From Actinomadura rayongensis (lineage in GTDB: Bacteria > Actinomycetota > Actinomycetes > Streptosporangiales > Streptosporangiaceae): a DNA stretch of 64,000 nucleotides. The translations under genes and the position numbers were made by a program. Within the stretch, counting starts at the first letter, position 1, and each line of letters begins with the position of its first letter. The DNA is taken from NCBI RefSeq assembly GCF_009831215.1, contig NZ_WUTW01000010.1, forward strand, positions 62,001 through 126,000. Reading direction: 5' to 3'. Under the pieces are notes generated by a model, which was not told the DNA's origin, did no database searches, and was given only the letters and a program-made list of their open reading frames with translations. This document shows, piece by piece, positions 41,094 to 50,260 of this stretch.

Positions 41094-41701
41094 CGGTCGC
41101 CCGCCGGGATCGCGGTGAGCGACTTCAGCTTCCAGCCGCCCGCCGTGCGGGCCAGCCCGACCTCGTACCGCTTGCGCTGGTAGGTCTCGCCGCCCTGCGC
41201 GGACGTCAGCTTCACCTGCACCGACGCGATCATGACGGCGTCACCGGTCCCGGTGTCGAGCCGGGTGACGGCGGCGGCGAGGACGCTCCCGGCCGCGCTC
41301 GTCCCGGTCTGGGCGATCTTCTGGCGGTTGGCGGCGGCGTCGCGGTGGAGCTGGTCGCGCAGCGAACCGGTCGTGGCGTCCTCCCACGCGCGCAGGTTCG
41401 CGTCGACGCGGTTCCGGTCCATGCTGTTGAGCGTGGCCAGCTCCTGCCGTCCGGCCCGCAGGGCGCTGTCGCGCTCCTGGCCCTCCGAGCGCGCCCCGCC
41501 GTGGGAGGCGTCGAAGTACGACCACGCCGACCAGCCGAGGAACACGGTCGCCGCGACGATGAACGCCCAGCCGATCAGCCCCCAGCCCGCGAACAGCGGC
41601 CGGCGGCCCGCTCGCGGCGTCTCGGACGGCGCGGGCTCGTGCCGCTCGCCGGCATCGGCGTCGGTGCCGACGTCCGCGTCGGCGTCCAGATCAGCGTCCA
41701 T
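41090..41701 (-). CDS. Mce-associated membrane protein, long type (first copy)
   Basis: 203 residues, ATG with GGGAGGGGC upstream. A short acidic start (MDADLDADADVGTDADAG) precedes one membrane segment (about 40-62, ending WSAWSYFDASHGG). The outer part shows LRAGRQELATLNSMDRN, LRAWEDATTGSLRDQLHRD, AAAVTRLDTGTGDAVM and GGWKLKSL, matching the 39464 gene block by block. It starts the Mce-associated sub-operon 130 nt after mceF. Confidence 0.82.
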   Translation of the reverse strand: MDADLDADADVGTDADAGERHEPAPSETPRAGRRPLFAGWGLIGWAFIVAATVFLGWSAWSYFDASHGGARSEGQERDSALRAGRQELATLNSMDRNRVDANLRAWEDATTGSLRDQLHRDAAANRQKIAQTGTSAAGSVLAAAVTRLDTGTGDAVMIASVQVKLTSAQGGETYQRKRYEVGLARTAGGWKLKSLTAIPAGDR

Positions 41702-41795
41702 CGCCCCTCCCGAAGGCAGCCGCGGCGGCGCCGCGGTACCGGGCGCGCGCGTTCGGAGTCGTCCCCCCGAGGAATGAGCGCACCCGGATCGTGGT

Positions 41796-41821
41796 GCGGG
41801 CCGCCGGGACCGGCGGCCCGC
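41796..41821. terminator. Perfect 12-bp hairpin after mceF
   Basis: GCGGGCCGCCGG and its exact complement flank a two-base centre, 10 nt after the mceF stop on the minus strand. It could end or attenuate the mce transcript before the Mce-associated genes. No T-run follows. Confidence 0.55.
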
Positions 41822-41830
41822 CGATGATCA

Positions 41831-43075
41831 TCAACCCGCACTCGGGCTCAGCAGGGTACCTCCCGGCGCGGGCAGCCCGGGTTCGGCCAGCGCGCCCGGC
41901 AGCGCCGACTCGGGGAGCCCGAGCGAACCGGCGCGCGCGGGCGGCGGCAGCTTCCCGTAGTTCGGGACGTTCGCCGAACCCCGGACGTTCTTGCCCGTCG
42001 ACGGCGGCGACGCGCAGCGCGCGGCGGTGTTGAACGGCTTGCCCGCCGTCAGGTCGTTCCCGTTGCGGTAGGGGGTGCCGCCGTAGCCGTCCGTGCACGG
42101 CTCCGGGTTGAAGAACGTCGGGACCATGCCGAAGTTCAGCACGTACTGGTCGCCGCGCTTGGCGATCATCGAGTTGGCGGCGGCGACGACCCCGGGCAGC
42201 CGGGCCGCCAGCTCGTCGAACACCGGGGCGCGGTTCTTCAGGACGTCCGACGTCGTCGTCAGGTTCGCGAGCAGGACGCTGAACGACGGGTCGAGCTGGT
42301 CCACGAGCTTCGACAGTTCGCTGGACGCGCCCGGCGCCGCGGCGATCAGGCGCCGCAGGTCCGGGTCGGACTTGCGGAGCTGCTCGGCGAGAAGACGGGC
42401 GTTGCGGCCGAACGAGGTGATCGACTGCGACAGGTCGTTCTGCGTCGCGAGCACGGCCGCGGAGTTGTCGATCAGGCCCGTCGTCGGCGCGGCGTTCTTG
42501 TCGGCCTTCTCGACGAACGTGTGGGTGCTGTCGAGCAGCGCCCCGAGGTTCTGGCCCTGGCCGTTGAACGCCAGGCCGATCTCGTTCACGAACGTGCGCA
42601 GCGCGTCCGGCGGGACGGAGGCGGCGAAGTCGCTGAGGCTGCTCAGCAGCTCCGTCACCGGCGCCGGGATCTGGGTGGCCGAGCGCGGGATGCGCGCCCC
42701 CGCCGCGAGGTAGGGACCGCCGTCCGCCGTCGGGCGCAGGTCGATGTACTCCTCGCCGACCGCCGACCGGTTCGCGACGACCGCCTGGGTCCGCGCCGGG
42801 ATCTTCGGCGCGCCGTCCTTGATGCGCAGGTCGGCGAGGACGCCGTCGTCGGTGAGGTGCACCGTCCCGACGCGGCCGATCGACATGCCCCGGTACGTGA
42901 CGTCGGCGTTGGTGGTGAGTCCGCCGGTCTGGGGCAGCTCGACCGAGACGATGTAGTAGTCGCGCTGCCCGAGGAGCCAGCCGAGGTTCGCGTAGTTGAG
43001 CGCCACGTACCCCATCGCCAGGAGACCGATGATGGCGAACGCGATGTTCTTGATCTTGGTCTGGAGAGTGATCAT
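41831..43075 (-). CDS. mceF: MCE family protein, MceF position
   Basis: 414 residues. N-terminal membrane helix (about 10-28), MlaD/MCE domain (about 40-118; YYIVSVELPQTGGLTTNADV, YRGMSIGRVG, AVGEEYIDLRP), then a long helical region with repeated leucine-rich turns that forms the lipid-conducting tube, and a Pro/Ser-rich C-terminal tail. Start overlaps the mceE stop (TGATG). The six Mce proteins assemble as a hetero-hexamer above the YrbE permease pair. The position and the longer tail fit MceF. Confidence 0.88.
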   Translation of the reverse strand: MITLQTKIKNIAFAIIGLLAMGYVALNYANLGWLLGQRDYYIVSVELPQTGGLTTNADVTYRGMSIGRVGTVHLTDDGVLADLRIKDGAPKIPARTQAVVANRSAVGEEYIDLRPTADGGPYLAAGARIPRSATQIPAPVTELLSSLSDFAASVPPDALRTFVNEIGLAFNGQGQNLGALLDSTHTFVEKADKNAAPTTGLIDNSAAVLATQNDLSQSITSFGRNARLLAEQLRKSDPDLRRLIAAAPGASSELSKLVDQLDPSFSVLLANLTTTSDVLKNRAPVFDELAARLPGVVAAANSMIAKRGDQYVLNFGMVPTFFNPEPCTDGYGGTPYRNGNDLTAGKPFNTAARCASPPSTGKNVRGSANVPNYGKLPPPARAGSLGLPESALPGALAEPGLPAPGGTLLSPSAG

Positions 43076-44232
43076 CAGCTTGCCTCCCCCGCCGCCGGCA
43101 GCGGGAGCGTCGGGGACGTGGCGGGCCGCGCCGCCGTCCCGCCGTCGCCGCCCTTCTTGCCGGGGTCCGGGGGCGGTGTGATCGGCGGGATGAGCTGCGT
43201 CCCGGGCTGCGCGGTGATGTGCAGGTAGACGTTCATGTAGTCGCCCTTGACGGCCTTGAGCGACGCGTCGGTGAACGGGAAGGTCAGCAGGACCTGGAGG
43301 GCCCGCGGCAGGTCGCGCCCGGAGTCGGCGAGCTTGCGGACGATCGGTTCGAGGGCCTTCAGGTCGGCGACGATGTCGTCCTTGCTGGCGTTGAGCGTCC
43401 GGACCGCGACCGTGGAGAGCCGGTCCAGGGATCCGAGCATCGCCACGAGCTGGCCGCGCTGCTGGTCGAGGACCTTGAGACCGGGTTCGAGGTCGTCCAG
43501 GACGGTCCCGATCTCCTTCGTGCGACTGCCCATCGTGGCCGACAGCCGCGCGAGGCCGTCGATCGCGGCCGTGATGTTGCCCTTGTTGGCGTCCAGCTTC
43601 ACCGTCAGGGTGCTCAGCCGCTCCAGCAGCGAACGGATCTGCGGTTCGTTGCCGGAGATCGCGTTGTTCATCTCCTTGGTGATGGTGCGGATCTGCGAGA
43701 TCCCACCGCCGTTCAGCACCGCCGACAGCGCGCCGAGGACCTCTTCGACCTCGACGTTGCGGTTGGTCCGCTCGACCGGGATCGCGGCGTGGTCGCCGAG
43801 GGAGCCGGTCGCGCCGGTCGCCGGCGCGCTCAGCGCGATGAACTTCTCACCGAGCAGGCTGGACTGCTCCAGCGACGCGTACGCGTTGGCGGGCAGCTTC
43901 ACCTTGCGGTTGACGAGCATCGTCACCCGGGCGCTCCACCCGTTGGTCGGCAGCGACACCTTCGTCACGCGCCCGACCGCGACGTTGTTGACCTTCACCG
44001 ACGACTGCGGGACGAGGTTGAGGACGTTGGCGAACGTCGCCGTCCACGTGTACGGGTGGTCGCCGATGTCCGCGCCGCCGGGCAGCGGCATGCTCTGCAC
44101 GTTCAGGTTGCAGCCCGACAGCGTCCCGGCCGCGACCGCGCCGGCCACGGCGACGGTGACGGCACGGCGCACCGGCCGCTTGCGGCGCGCCGGGAGACCG
44201 CGCGCCTCCTGCGTCGCGTGCTCGCTGGTCAT
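43075..44232 (-). CDS. mceE: MCE family lipoprotein, MceE position
   Basis: 385 residues. The N-terminus is basic with RR pairs, then a hydrophobic stretch and the lipobox LSGC with Cys41 as the lipidated residue, the hallmark of MceE (LprK-like). The MCE domain (about 62-140; YTWTATFANVLNLVPQSSV, VNNVAVGRVTKVSL, LLGEKFIALSAP) and a long coiled helical region follow; the tail is Pro-rich (LIPPITPPPDPGKKGG). Coupled to mceF by a one-base overlap, and to mceD. Confidence 0.9.
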   Translation of the reverse strand: MTSEHATQEARGLPARRKRPVRRAVTVAVAGAVAAGTLSGCNLNVQSMPLPGGADIGDHPYTWTATFANVLNLVPQSSVKVNNVAVGRVTKVSLPTNGWSARVTMLVNRKVKLPANAYASLEQSSLLGEKFIALSAPATGATGSLGDHAAIPVERTNRNVEVEEVLGALSAVLNGGGISQIRTITKEMNNAISGNEPQIRSLLERLSTLTVKLDANKGNITAAIDGLARLSATMGSRTKEIGTVLDDLEPGLKVLDQQRGQLVAMLGSLDRLSTVAVRTLNASKDDIVADLKALEPIVRKLADSGRDLPRALQVLLTFPFTDASLKAVKGDYMNVYLHITAQPGTQLIPPITPPPDPGKKGGDGGTAARPATSPTLPLPAAGEAS

Positions 44233-45233
44233 CAGGGCTTCCCTCCGGTCGTGACGGCCGATCCGGCGGCCGGGAGCGGCATGCTCAGCTCGTTGAGGTT
44301 CGCCCGGCCCATCAGCGCACGGCTCGAAGGGTCGTAGGCCCGCAGCAGGCTCCCGGCGGCGAGCGCCTGGTTGTCCAGCGCCTCGGCGAGCGAGGCCCGC
44401 TGGTCGACCAGCGTCTGCGTGATCTTCGCGAGCTTCCCGACGTTCTTGACCAGGACCGCGCGGTTGTCGCGGATGAACTTCTGCACGCGGACGAGGGCGT
44501 CGGCGAGGGTGCTCAGCGCCCGGCCGAGCGACTCCCGGTCAGCCGCGAGGAACTCGGTGACGTTCGCGAGCTGGGCCTGCGCGGACCGCACCGCCCCGTC
44601 GTTGTCTTTGATCATTCCGGTGAAGCTCTGCAGGCTCCGGATCGTGGCGAACAGGTCGTCCTGGGACCCGGTGAGGGTCTTGGCGGCCTTGCCGAAGTTC
44701 TCGATCGTCGTGCCGATCGACGCGCCGTTGCCGCGCAGGTTCTCGGCGCCCACCTGAAGGCCGCGCGACACCGCGCCGTCCTTGTTGAGCCCGTTCGGGC
44801 CGAGGTCGGTGGCGAGCTTCTTGAGGCTGTCGTAGACCTTGTCGACTTCGAGCGGCGTCGCGGTCCGGCTCTCGGGGATCACCGTGCCGGACGCCATGCG
44901 CGGCCCGCCGGTGTAGGCGGGCAGGAGCTGGACGTACCGGTCCGCGACCAGGCTCGGCGACACCGCCACCGCCTTGGCGTCCGCCGGGACGTCCACCCCG
45001 TGGTCGACGACGAGCGTGATCCGCACCTTGGTGCCCTCGGCGTGGACGCCGGTGACGTGCCCGGACTTCACGCCGAGGATCTTGACGTCGGAGCCCTTGT
45101 AGATTCCGATCGCCGTGTTGAAGTACACCGTCACCTTCGTGCCCGCCGGCGGACGGAACGCGATGATCCCGGCCGCCACCAGCACGGCGGCGACTCCGAG
45201 GACGAGCAGGGTGACGCGCATCCTTCTCAGCAT
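44232..45233 (-). CDS. mceD: MCE family protein, MceD position
   Basis: 333 residues from the ATG at 45233, two bases after the mceC stop; the longer open frame reaches back into mceC and is not used. Membrane helix at about 8-26, MCE domain (about 30-112; VTVYFNTAIGIYKGSDVKIL, VKSGHVTGVHAEG, LVADRYVQLLPAY), then helical repeats. The GIYKGSDVKILGVKSG block is typical of actinobacterial MceD proteins. One base overlaps the mceE start. Confidence 0.88.
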   Translation of the reverse strand: MLRRMRVTLLVLGVAAVLVAAGIIAFRPPAGTKVTVYFNTAIGIYKGSDVKILGVKSGHVTGVHAEGTKVRITLVVDHGVDVPADAKAVAVSPSLVADRYVQLLPAYTGGPRMASGTVIPESRTATPLEVDKVYDSLKKLATDLGPNGLNKDGAVSRGLQVGAENLRGNGASIGTTIENFGKAAKTLTGSQDDLFATIRSLQSFTGMIKDNDGAVRSAQAQLANVTEFLAADRESLGRALSTLADALVRVQKFIRDNRAVLVKNVGKLAKITQTLVDQRASLAEALDNQALAAGSLLRAYDPSSRALMGRANLNELSMPLPAAGSAVTTGGKP

Positions 45234-45235
45234 GA

Positions 45236-46318
45236 TCAGCCCTTCTTCCCGGGCTTCGGCGGCTGGCAGCCCGTGGCGGGCGGTGTGCCGTCCGGCAGGT
45301 AGTTCTTCGGGACGAGACCGCACAGGTAGCCGTCCATCCAGCGCCCGTTGCCGAGCGAGTTGCCCAGCACCCGGGTGTAGGGGCCGGCCAGCTTCAGCGC
45401 CCGGTCGAGGCTGGACTGGTTCTTCTGGAGCAGGTCCACGACCCTCCCGAGCGCGTCCAGGGACGGCCGGAGCTGCGCCTGGTTGTCGTCGACGAGCCCG
45501 ACGAGCTGGGTGCTGAGTTCCTGCGTGCCGACGAGCAGCCCGTGGATGGCGTCGCGCCGCCGCTCGATCTCGCCGAGCAGCGTGCTGCCGTCGCGCAGGA
45601 GCGCCGCGAACTGCTCGTTCTGGTCGGCGAGCGTGCCGCTGGTCTTCTTGGTGCCCGCCAGCAGGCGCGCGAGCTGCGCGTCCCGGCTGGAGATCGTCTT
45701 CGACAGCGCCGACAGACCGCCGAGGGCCTTGCTGACGTTCGGCCCGGTGTGGGCGAACGCGGCCGACATGGCGTCCAGCGACGCCGCCAGTTCCTTGGTG
45801 TTCAGGTCCCCGGTGGTTCCTGCGAGGTCCTCGAACGCGCGCACCACGTCATAGGGCGAGGTGGTGCGCGACAGCGCGATCGGCTGGTCCGGCCGCTGCG
45901 CCTCGGGGCCGAGCGGGTCGACGGCGAGGTACTTGTCGCCGAGCAGCGTCTTGATCGAGATCGCGATGGTGCTCGTGTTGCCGATCCAGGTGTTCTTGAC
46001 CCGGAACGCGACCCGGACCTTGCCGCGGTCGAGCTTGACGCCGGTGACCGAACCGACCTTGATGCCCGCGACGCGGACCTCGTTGCCGTCGCGCAGGCCG
46101 CCCGACTCGGCGAAGTACGCGGTGTAGGTGGTTCCGCCGCCGATGATCGGCAGATTGGCGACGTTCAGGGCCGCGATGGCGATGGCGAGGATCAGCGCGA
46201 GGCCGACGATCGCGACGGTGATCGGGTTGCGGTCCCGGACCGGCTTGGGCCGCCAGGACCGCACCCGCGCGGGCTGGCGCCGCCGCGAACCCGGCGAGGC
46301 GTGCGTGGGAGCCGTCAT
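45236..46318 (-). CDS. mceC: MCE family protein, MceC position
   Basis: 360 residues. ATG overlaps the mceB stop as ATGA. A basic N-terminus (SRRRQPARVRSWRPKPVRDR) leads into a membrane helix (about 34-52) and the MCE domain (about 58-140; YTAYFAESGGLRDGNEVRV, AGIKVGSVTGVKLD, LLGDKYLAVDPLG). The helical part contains SPYDVVRAFEDLAGTTGDLN and a C-terminal GRWMDGYLCGLVP with a cysteine pattern shared with mceB. Part of the six-protein Mce assembly. Confidence 0.88.
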   Translation of the reverse strand: MTAPTHASPGSRRRQPARVRSWRPKPVRDRNPITVAIVGLALILAIAIAALNVANLPIIGGGTTYTAYFAESGGLRDGNEVRVAGIKVGSVTGVKLDRGKVRVAFRVKNTWIGNTSTIAISIKTLLGDKYLAVDPLGPEAQRPDQPIALSRTTSPYDVVRAFEDLAGTTGDLNTKELAASLDAMSAAFAHTGPNVSKALGGLSALSKTISSRDAQLARLLAGTKKTSGTLADQNEQFAALLRDGSTLLGEIERRRDAIHGLLVGTQELSTQLVGLVDDNQAQLRPSLDALGRVVDLLQKNQSSLDRALKLAGPYTRVLGNSLGNGRWMDGYLCGLVPKNYLPDGTPPATGCQPPKPGKKG

Positions 46319-47370
46319 TTGCCACCGCACCTCTCCAGGCCGGGGCCCTTGGTCGGACGCTGCACGCCGGTCGGGTCGGGCGGGGTCTGCCCGCCCGGGA
46401 CCGTCTGGTACTTCACGCCGCTCACGGTGGCCTCGCACAGGTAGAAGTTCATCCACGACCCGTAGGTCCCGAGCCGGCCGATCGCCGCCTCCTTCTGCGG
46501 AAGCGTGTCGAGGAACCGCTGGATGGTCGGCTGGTCGCGGTTGAGGTTGTTCGACAGCCGCCCGAGCTGGGCGATGTCGCTCTTGAGCGCCGGGCGTCCG
46601 GACGACAGCAGCGACGCCGTGCTGGTCGCGAGGTCGTCCAGCGCGCTGATCGCGTCGCCGATGGGCTTGCGGTCGGCGGCGAGGCCCGACACGAGCTGCC
46701 GCAGCGTGGTGATGAGGCTGGAGAGCTCGTCACCCCGGCTGTTGACGGTGTCCAGGACGGTGGTGAGGTTGTCGACGACCTCGCCGATCACCTTGTCCTT
46801 GTCGGCGATCGCGCCGGTCAGCGACCCGACCGTCGACAGCAGGTCCTGCACCGTGCCGCCCTCGCCCTGCATGATCTGCACGATCGAGGTGGCGAGCTTG
46901 TTGACGTCCGCCGGGGACAGCGCCGCGAACAGGGGCCGGAACCCGTTGAACAGTTCCGTCAGGTTCAGCGCCGGGGTGGTGCGGTCGACGGGGATCGTCG
47001 CGCCCGGGGCGAGCGAGCCGCCCGACCCGGTGCCCCGGTCCAGCTCGATGAACCGCGCCCCGACGAGATTGAGGTACTTGATCGTCGCGGTGGACGTGGC
47101 GGGCAGCACCCGGTCCTTCTCGACGGTGAACGACACCTGCGCGATGCGCTGGTCCTTCACCTCGACCGACTTCACGCGGCCGACCTGGACGCCCGCGATG
47201 CGGACGCTGTCGCCCACCCGGAGCCCGGACGCGTCGGTGAACCGCGCCTTGTAGCCGGTCGTCTTCCCACTCGTGGTCTGCGCGATGCTCATCGCGAGCA
47301 CCAGCGTCGCCAGCACAGTGACGAAGATGAAGAGGGCCGACTTGATCAGCGGTGCGGTGAGGTTCCTCAT
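46315..47370 (-). CDS. mceB: MCE family protein, MceB position
   Basis: 351 residues. Start overlaps the mceA stop (ATGA). Membrane helix at about 8-28; MCE domain (about 36-118; YKARFTDASGLRVGDSVRI, AGVQVGRVKSVEVKD, LVGARFIELDRG); then a helical region and GSWMNFYLCEATVSG near the end, parallel to mceC. The tail contains a Pro/Gly-rich stretch and ends ERCGGK. Confidence 0.88.
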   Translation of the reverse strand: MRNLTAPLIKSALFIFVTVLATLVLAMSIAQTTSGKTTGYKARFTDASGLRVGDSVRIAGVQVGRVKSVEVKDQRIAQVSFTVEKDRVLPATSTATIKYLNLVGARFIELDRGTGSGGSLAPGATIPVDRTTPALNLTELFNGFRPLFAALSPADVNKLATSIVQIMQGEGGTVQDLLSTVGSLTGAIADKDKVIGEVVDNLTTVLDTVNSRGDELSSLITTLRQLVSGLAADRKPIGDAISALDDLATSTASLLSSGRPALKSDIAQLGRLSNNLNRDQPTIQRFLDTLPQKEAAIGRLGTYGSWMNFYLCEATVSGVKYQTVPGGQTPPDPTGVQRPTKGPGLERCGGK

Positions 47371-48644
47371 CCGAGTTTCACCTCCGTACCCCGGTAGAGC
47401 GGGCCTGCGAGCACGCTGCTCCAGTTCGGCAGCGTCTCGGGGATCTCCTGCATGCCGGGCGCCAGCAGCTCGTTGACGAGCCGGTTCTCCTCCGGCGAGT
47501 TCGGCAGGCCGAGGCCGCCGGGGGCGACGGCCGTCGGCGTCGCGACGTTCGCCGCCGCCGTCTGCTGGCGCGGCGAGCTGCCGTAGGGCACCGAATAGCA
47601 GTGCGGGCCGTCGTTGCCGCCGAAGCGCGGCCGGTCCTTGCCCGGCACGTAGGCGCCCTTGGACGGCACCGACTTCACCTCGACGTGCAGGCCGGGCGAG
47701 GACGTGCCCTTGCCGAGGACCTTGTCCATCAGCGGGATGAAGTCGTTCATCATCCCGAGCGTGCAGGGCAGCTCCGGCGCGTACCGGGCGAGCGTCTGGA
47801 GGCTGGCCCGGCTCTGCGTGGACACCCGGATGAGGTTCCCGGAGTTCTCGCGCAGGAAGTCGTCGATGTTCTCCGACGCCGACGTCAGCGAGGAGTACAT
47901 CACCGACAGGCTCTTCTCCTGGTCGACGATCGTGCGGCTCGTGCTCGTCAGGTCGTTGAGCGCGGTGAGGATGTCGGGCGTCGCCTCGCTGTAGGTGCGG
48001 GCGACCTGCACCAGCTCGGTGAAGGTGCGGTTCAGCTCCGGCAGGCTCGGGTTGAACTTCTTCAGGTAGGAGTCGAGCTGCACCATCGTCTGCCCGAGGT
48101 CGGTGCCGCGTCCCTCCAGCGCCTGCGAGACCGCCGTCAGCGACGCCGACAGCTTCTCCGGCTGGACCGCCGTGATCAGCGGCATCAGGTTGTTCAGGAC
48201 GCGCTGCAGCTCGATCGCGTTGGACGAGCGGTCCTGGCCGATGACCGTGCCGGCGGCGAGCCGCGCCGGCGACGGCTGCGTGGGCGGGACGAGCGCGACG
48301 TAACGCTGACCGAACAGCGTCGTCGGGAGCATCTGCGCCTGGACGTCGCTCGGGATCATCTTCATCTTGTCCGGCTGCATCGCGAGCTTGAGCGTCGCGA
48401 CCCGGCCATCGGTGCTGATGTCGCGGACCTCGCCGACGACGACGCCGCGAAGCTTCACGTCCGCGTGCGGGTGCATCTCGCTGCCGGTGGTGTCGGTCTT
48501 CACCGTCACCCACTCGACGTGCGTGAACTGCTTGTTGTAGACGGCGATGGACAGCCAGACGAGCAGCGCGGGGACGAGGAGAAACGCCACGCCCGCGCTC
48601 CGCTGCCCGACGACTCCGGCCGCCGCCTTGTTGCGGTGTCTCAT
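47367..48644 (-). CDS. mceA: MCE family protein, MceA position
   Basis: 425 residues. Membrane helix about 18-36 followed by the MCE domain (about 44-125; VKTDTTGSEMHPHADVKLRG, VVGEVRDISTDGR, LFGQRYVALVPP). HPHADVKLRGV is characteristic of actinobacterial MceA. The long helical region (SASLTAVSQALEGRGTDLGQ and following) and the C-terminal FGGNDGPHCYSVPYG block are also family features. ATG overlaps the yrbEB stop as ATGA. Confidence 0.9.
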   Translation of the reverse strand: MRHRNKAAAGVVGQRSAGVAFLLVPALLVWLSIAVYNKQFTHVEWVTVKTDTTGSEMHPHADVKLRGVVVGEVRDISTDGRVATLKLAMQPDKMKMIPSDVQAQMLPTTLFGQRYVALVPPTQPSPARLAAGTVIGQDRSSNAIELQRVLNNLMPLITAVQPEKLSASLTAVSQALEGRGTDLGQTMVQLDSYLKKFNPSLPELNRTFTELVQVARTYSEATPDILTALNDLTSTSRTIVDQEKSLSVMYSSLTSASENIDDFLRENSGNLIRVSTQSRASLQTLARYAPELPCTLGMMNDFIPLMDKVLGKGTSSPGLHVEVKSVPSKGAYVPGKDRPRFGGNDGPHCYSVPYGSSPRQQTAAANVATPTAVAPGGLGLPNSPEENRLVNELLAPGMQEIPETLPNWSSVLAGPLYRGTEVKLG

Positions 48645-49471
48645 CCGGCCACCTTCACGGTCGTGGTCGTGCCCCAGATCGCCAGGCTGAGGAAGAAGTC
48701 CGTGACGCTGATCAGGACGATCGAGGTCCGCACCGCGCGGCCGACCGCCCGGCCGACCCCGGCCGGACCGCCGACGGCGCGGTACCCGTAGTAGCAGTGC
48801 GAGAGGATCACCATCACGCTGAAGACGATCACCTTGAAGAAGGACAGCAGCACGTCCGTGGGCGACAGGAACAGCCCGAAGTAGTGGTCGTAGGTGCCCG
48901 ACGACTGCCCGTTCAGCAGGACGGTCACCTCACGGGACGCGAGGTAGCTGCACAGCAGGCCGATCGCGTACAGCGGGACGATGGCGATCGTGCCCGCGAT
49001 GATCCGGGTCGTCACGAGGTAGGGCAGCGACGGGATGCCCATGACCTCCAGCGCGTCCACCTCCTCGCTGATCCGCATCGCGCCGAGCTGCGCGGTGAAG
49101 CCCGCGCCGATCGTCGAGGAGAGCGCGAGGCCCGCGATGAGGGGAGCGATCTCGCGGGTGTTGAAGTAGGCCGACGCGAACCCGGTGAAGGCCGCCGTGC
49201 CGATCTGCTGCAGGGCCGAGTAGCCCTGCATGCCGACGATCGTGCCGACCGCGAGGCTCAGCGCGACCATGACGCCGACCGTGCCGCCGACGACGCCGAG
49301 GCTGCCGCTGCCGAACGAGACCTCCGACAGCAGCCGCATGATCTCCCGCATGTAGCGGCGCAGCGAGCGCGGGATCCACAGCATGGCGCGGATGTAGAAC
49401 AGGAGCTGGTCGCCGGGTGCGTCGAGCTTGCCGAGCAGCCGTCCCGGCCGGACGGAGTCGATCAGTGCCAT
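48641..49471 (-). CDS. yrbEB: YrbE/MlaE permease, second of the Mce pair
   Basis: 276 residues, about five to six membrane segments. MlaE features: FGSGSLGVVGGTVGVMVALS, FTGFASAYFNTREIAPLIAG, GAGFTAQLGAMRISEEVDAL (the ATPase-contact region, with the EEVDALEVMGI coupling helix) and SHCYYGYRAVGGPAGVGRAV. Forms the membrane channel under the Mce tube with YrbEA. Three bases separate it from yrbEA. Confidence 0.92.
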   Translation of the reverse strand: MALIDSVRPGRLLGKLDAPGDQLLFYIRAMLWIPRSLRRYMREIMRLLSEVSFGSGSLGVVGGTVGVMVALSLAVGTIVGMQGYSALQQIGTAAFTGFASAYFNTREIAPLIAGLALSSTIGAGFTAQLGAMRISEEVDALEVMGIPSLPYLVTTRIIAGTIAIVPLYAIGLLCSYLASREVTVLLNGQSSGTYDHYFGLFLSPTDVLLSFFKVIVFSVMVILSHCYYGYRAVGGPAGVGRAVGRAVRTSIVLISVTDFFLSLAIWGTTTTVKVAG

Positions 49472-49474
49472 CGC

Positions 49475-50260
49475 TCACCCTCCCTTCGGCGGAACGATCT
49501 GGAGGTAGATCCCGGTGATCACGAGATTGACGCTGAAGAGCATGACGAACGTGATGACGACCGCCTGGTTCACCACGTCGCCGACGCCCTTGGGGCCGCC
49601 GCGCGGGTTCAGGCCCCGGTACGCCGCGACGACGCCCGCGATGAAGCCGAACAGGATCGCCTTGAACTCGCCGATGTAGAGGTCGGGGAGCTGGGCCAGG
49701 GCGGAGAAGCTCGCCAGGTACGCGCCCGGCGTCCCGCCCTGCATCATGACGTTGAAGAAGTAGCCGCCCCCGACACCGACCACCGACACGAGCCCGTTCA
49801 GCAGGAACGCCACCGCGACGCACGCGAGGACCCGGGGGACGATGAGCCGCTGGATCGGGGAGACGCCGAGCACCTCCATCGCGTCCAGTTCCTCGCGGGT
49901 CTTGCGGGAGCCGATGTCGGCGCAGATGGCCGAGCCCGCCACTCCGGAGACCAGCAGGGCCACGATCATCGGACTGGCCTGCTGGATGACGGCGAGGACG
50001 CTCGCGCCGCCGGTGAACGACTGCGCGCCGAGCTGCTGGGTGAGCGATCCGACCTGGAGCGAGATGACCGCGCCGAACGGGATCGACACGAACGCGGTCG
50101 GGAGGATGGTCACGCCCGCGATGAACCAGAACTGCTCCACGAACTCGCGGACCTGGAAAGGCCGGCGCCACATCTGCCCGAACACGGTGGCCCCGAGCGC
50201 GAACAGGCGCCCCGTCTGGCGCAGCGCGCCGGCGGCCAGTGTCACCGGTGGCGCGGTCAT
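49475..50260 (-). CDS. yrbEA: YrbE/MlaE permease, first of the Mce pair
   Basis: 261 residues, first gene of the operon. VREFVEQFWFIAGVTILPTA, SIPFGAVISLQVGSLTQQLG, GSAICADIGSRKTREELDAM (coupling helix EELDAMEVLGV) and YRGLNPRGGPKGVGDVVNQA define the MlaE family. An MlaF/MceG-type ATPase must power the complex; none lies upstream here (50261-51233 is empty) or elsewhere in the window, so a shared ATPase encoded elsewhere is likely, as in mycobacteria. Confidence 0.92.
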   Translation of the reverse strand: MTAPPVTLAAGALRQTGRLFALGATVFGQMWRRPFQVREFVEQFWFIAGVTILPTAFVSIPFGAVISLQVGSLTQQLGAQSFTGGASVLAVIQQASPMIVALLVSGVAGSAICADIGSRKTREELDAMEVLGVSPIQRLIVPRVLACVAVAFLLNGLVSVVGVGGGYFFNVMMQGGTPGAYLASFSALAQLPDLYIGEFKAILFGFIAGVVAAYRGLNPRGGPKGVGDVVNQAVVITFVMLFSVNLVITGIYLQIVPPKGG

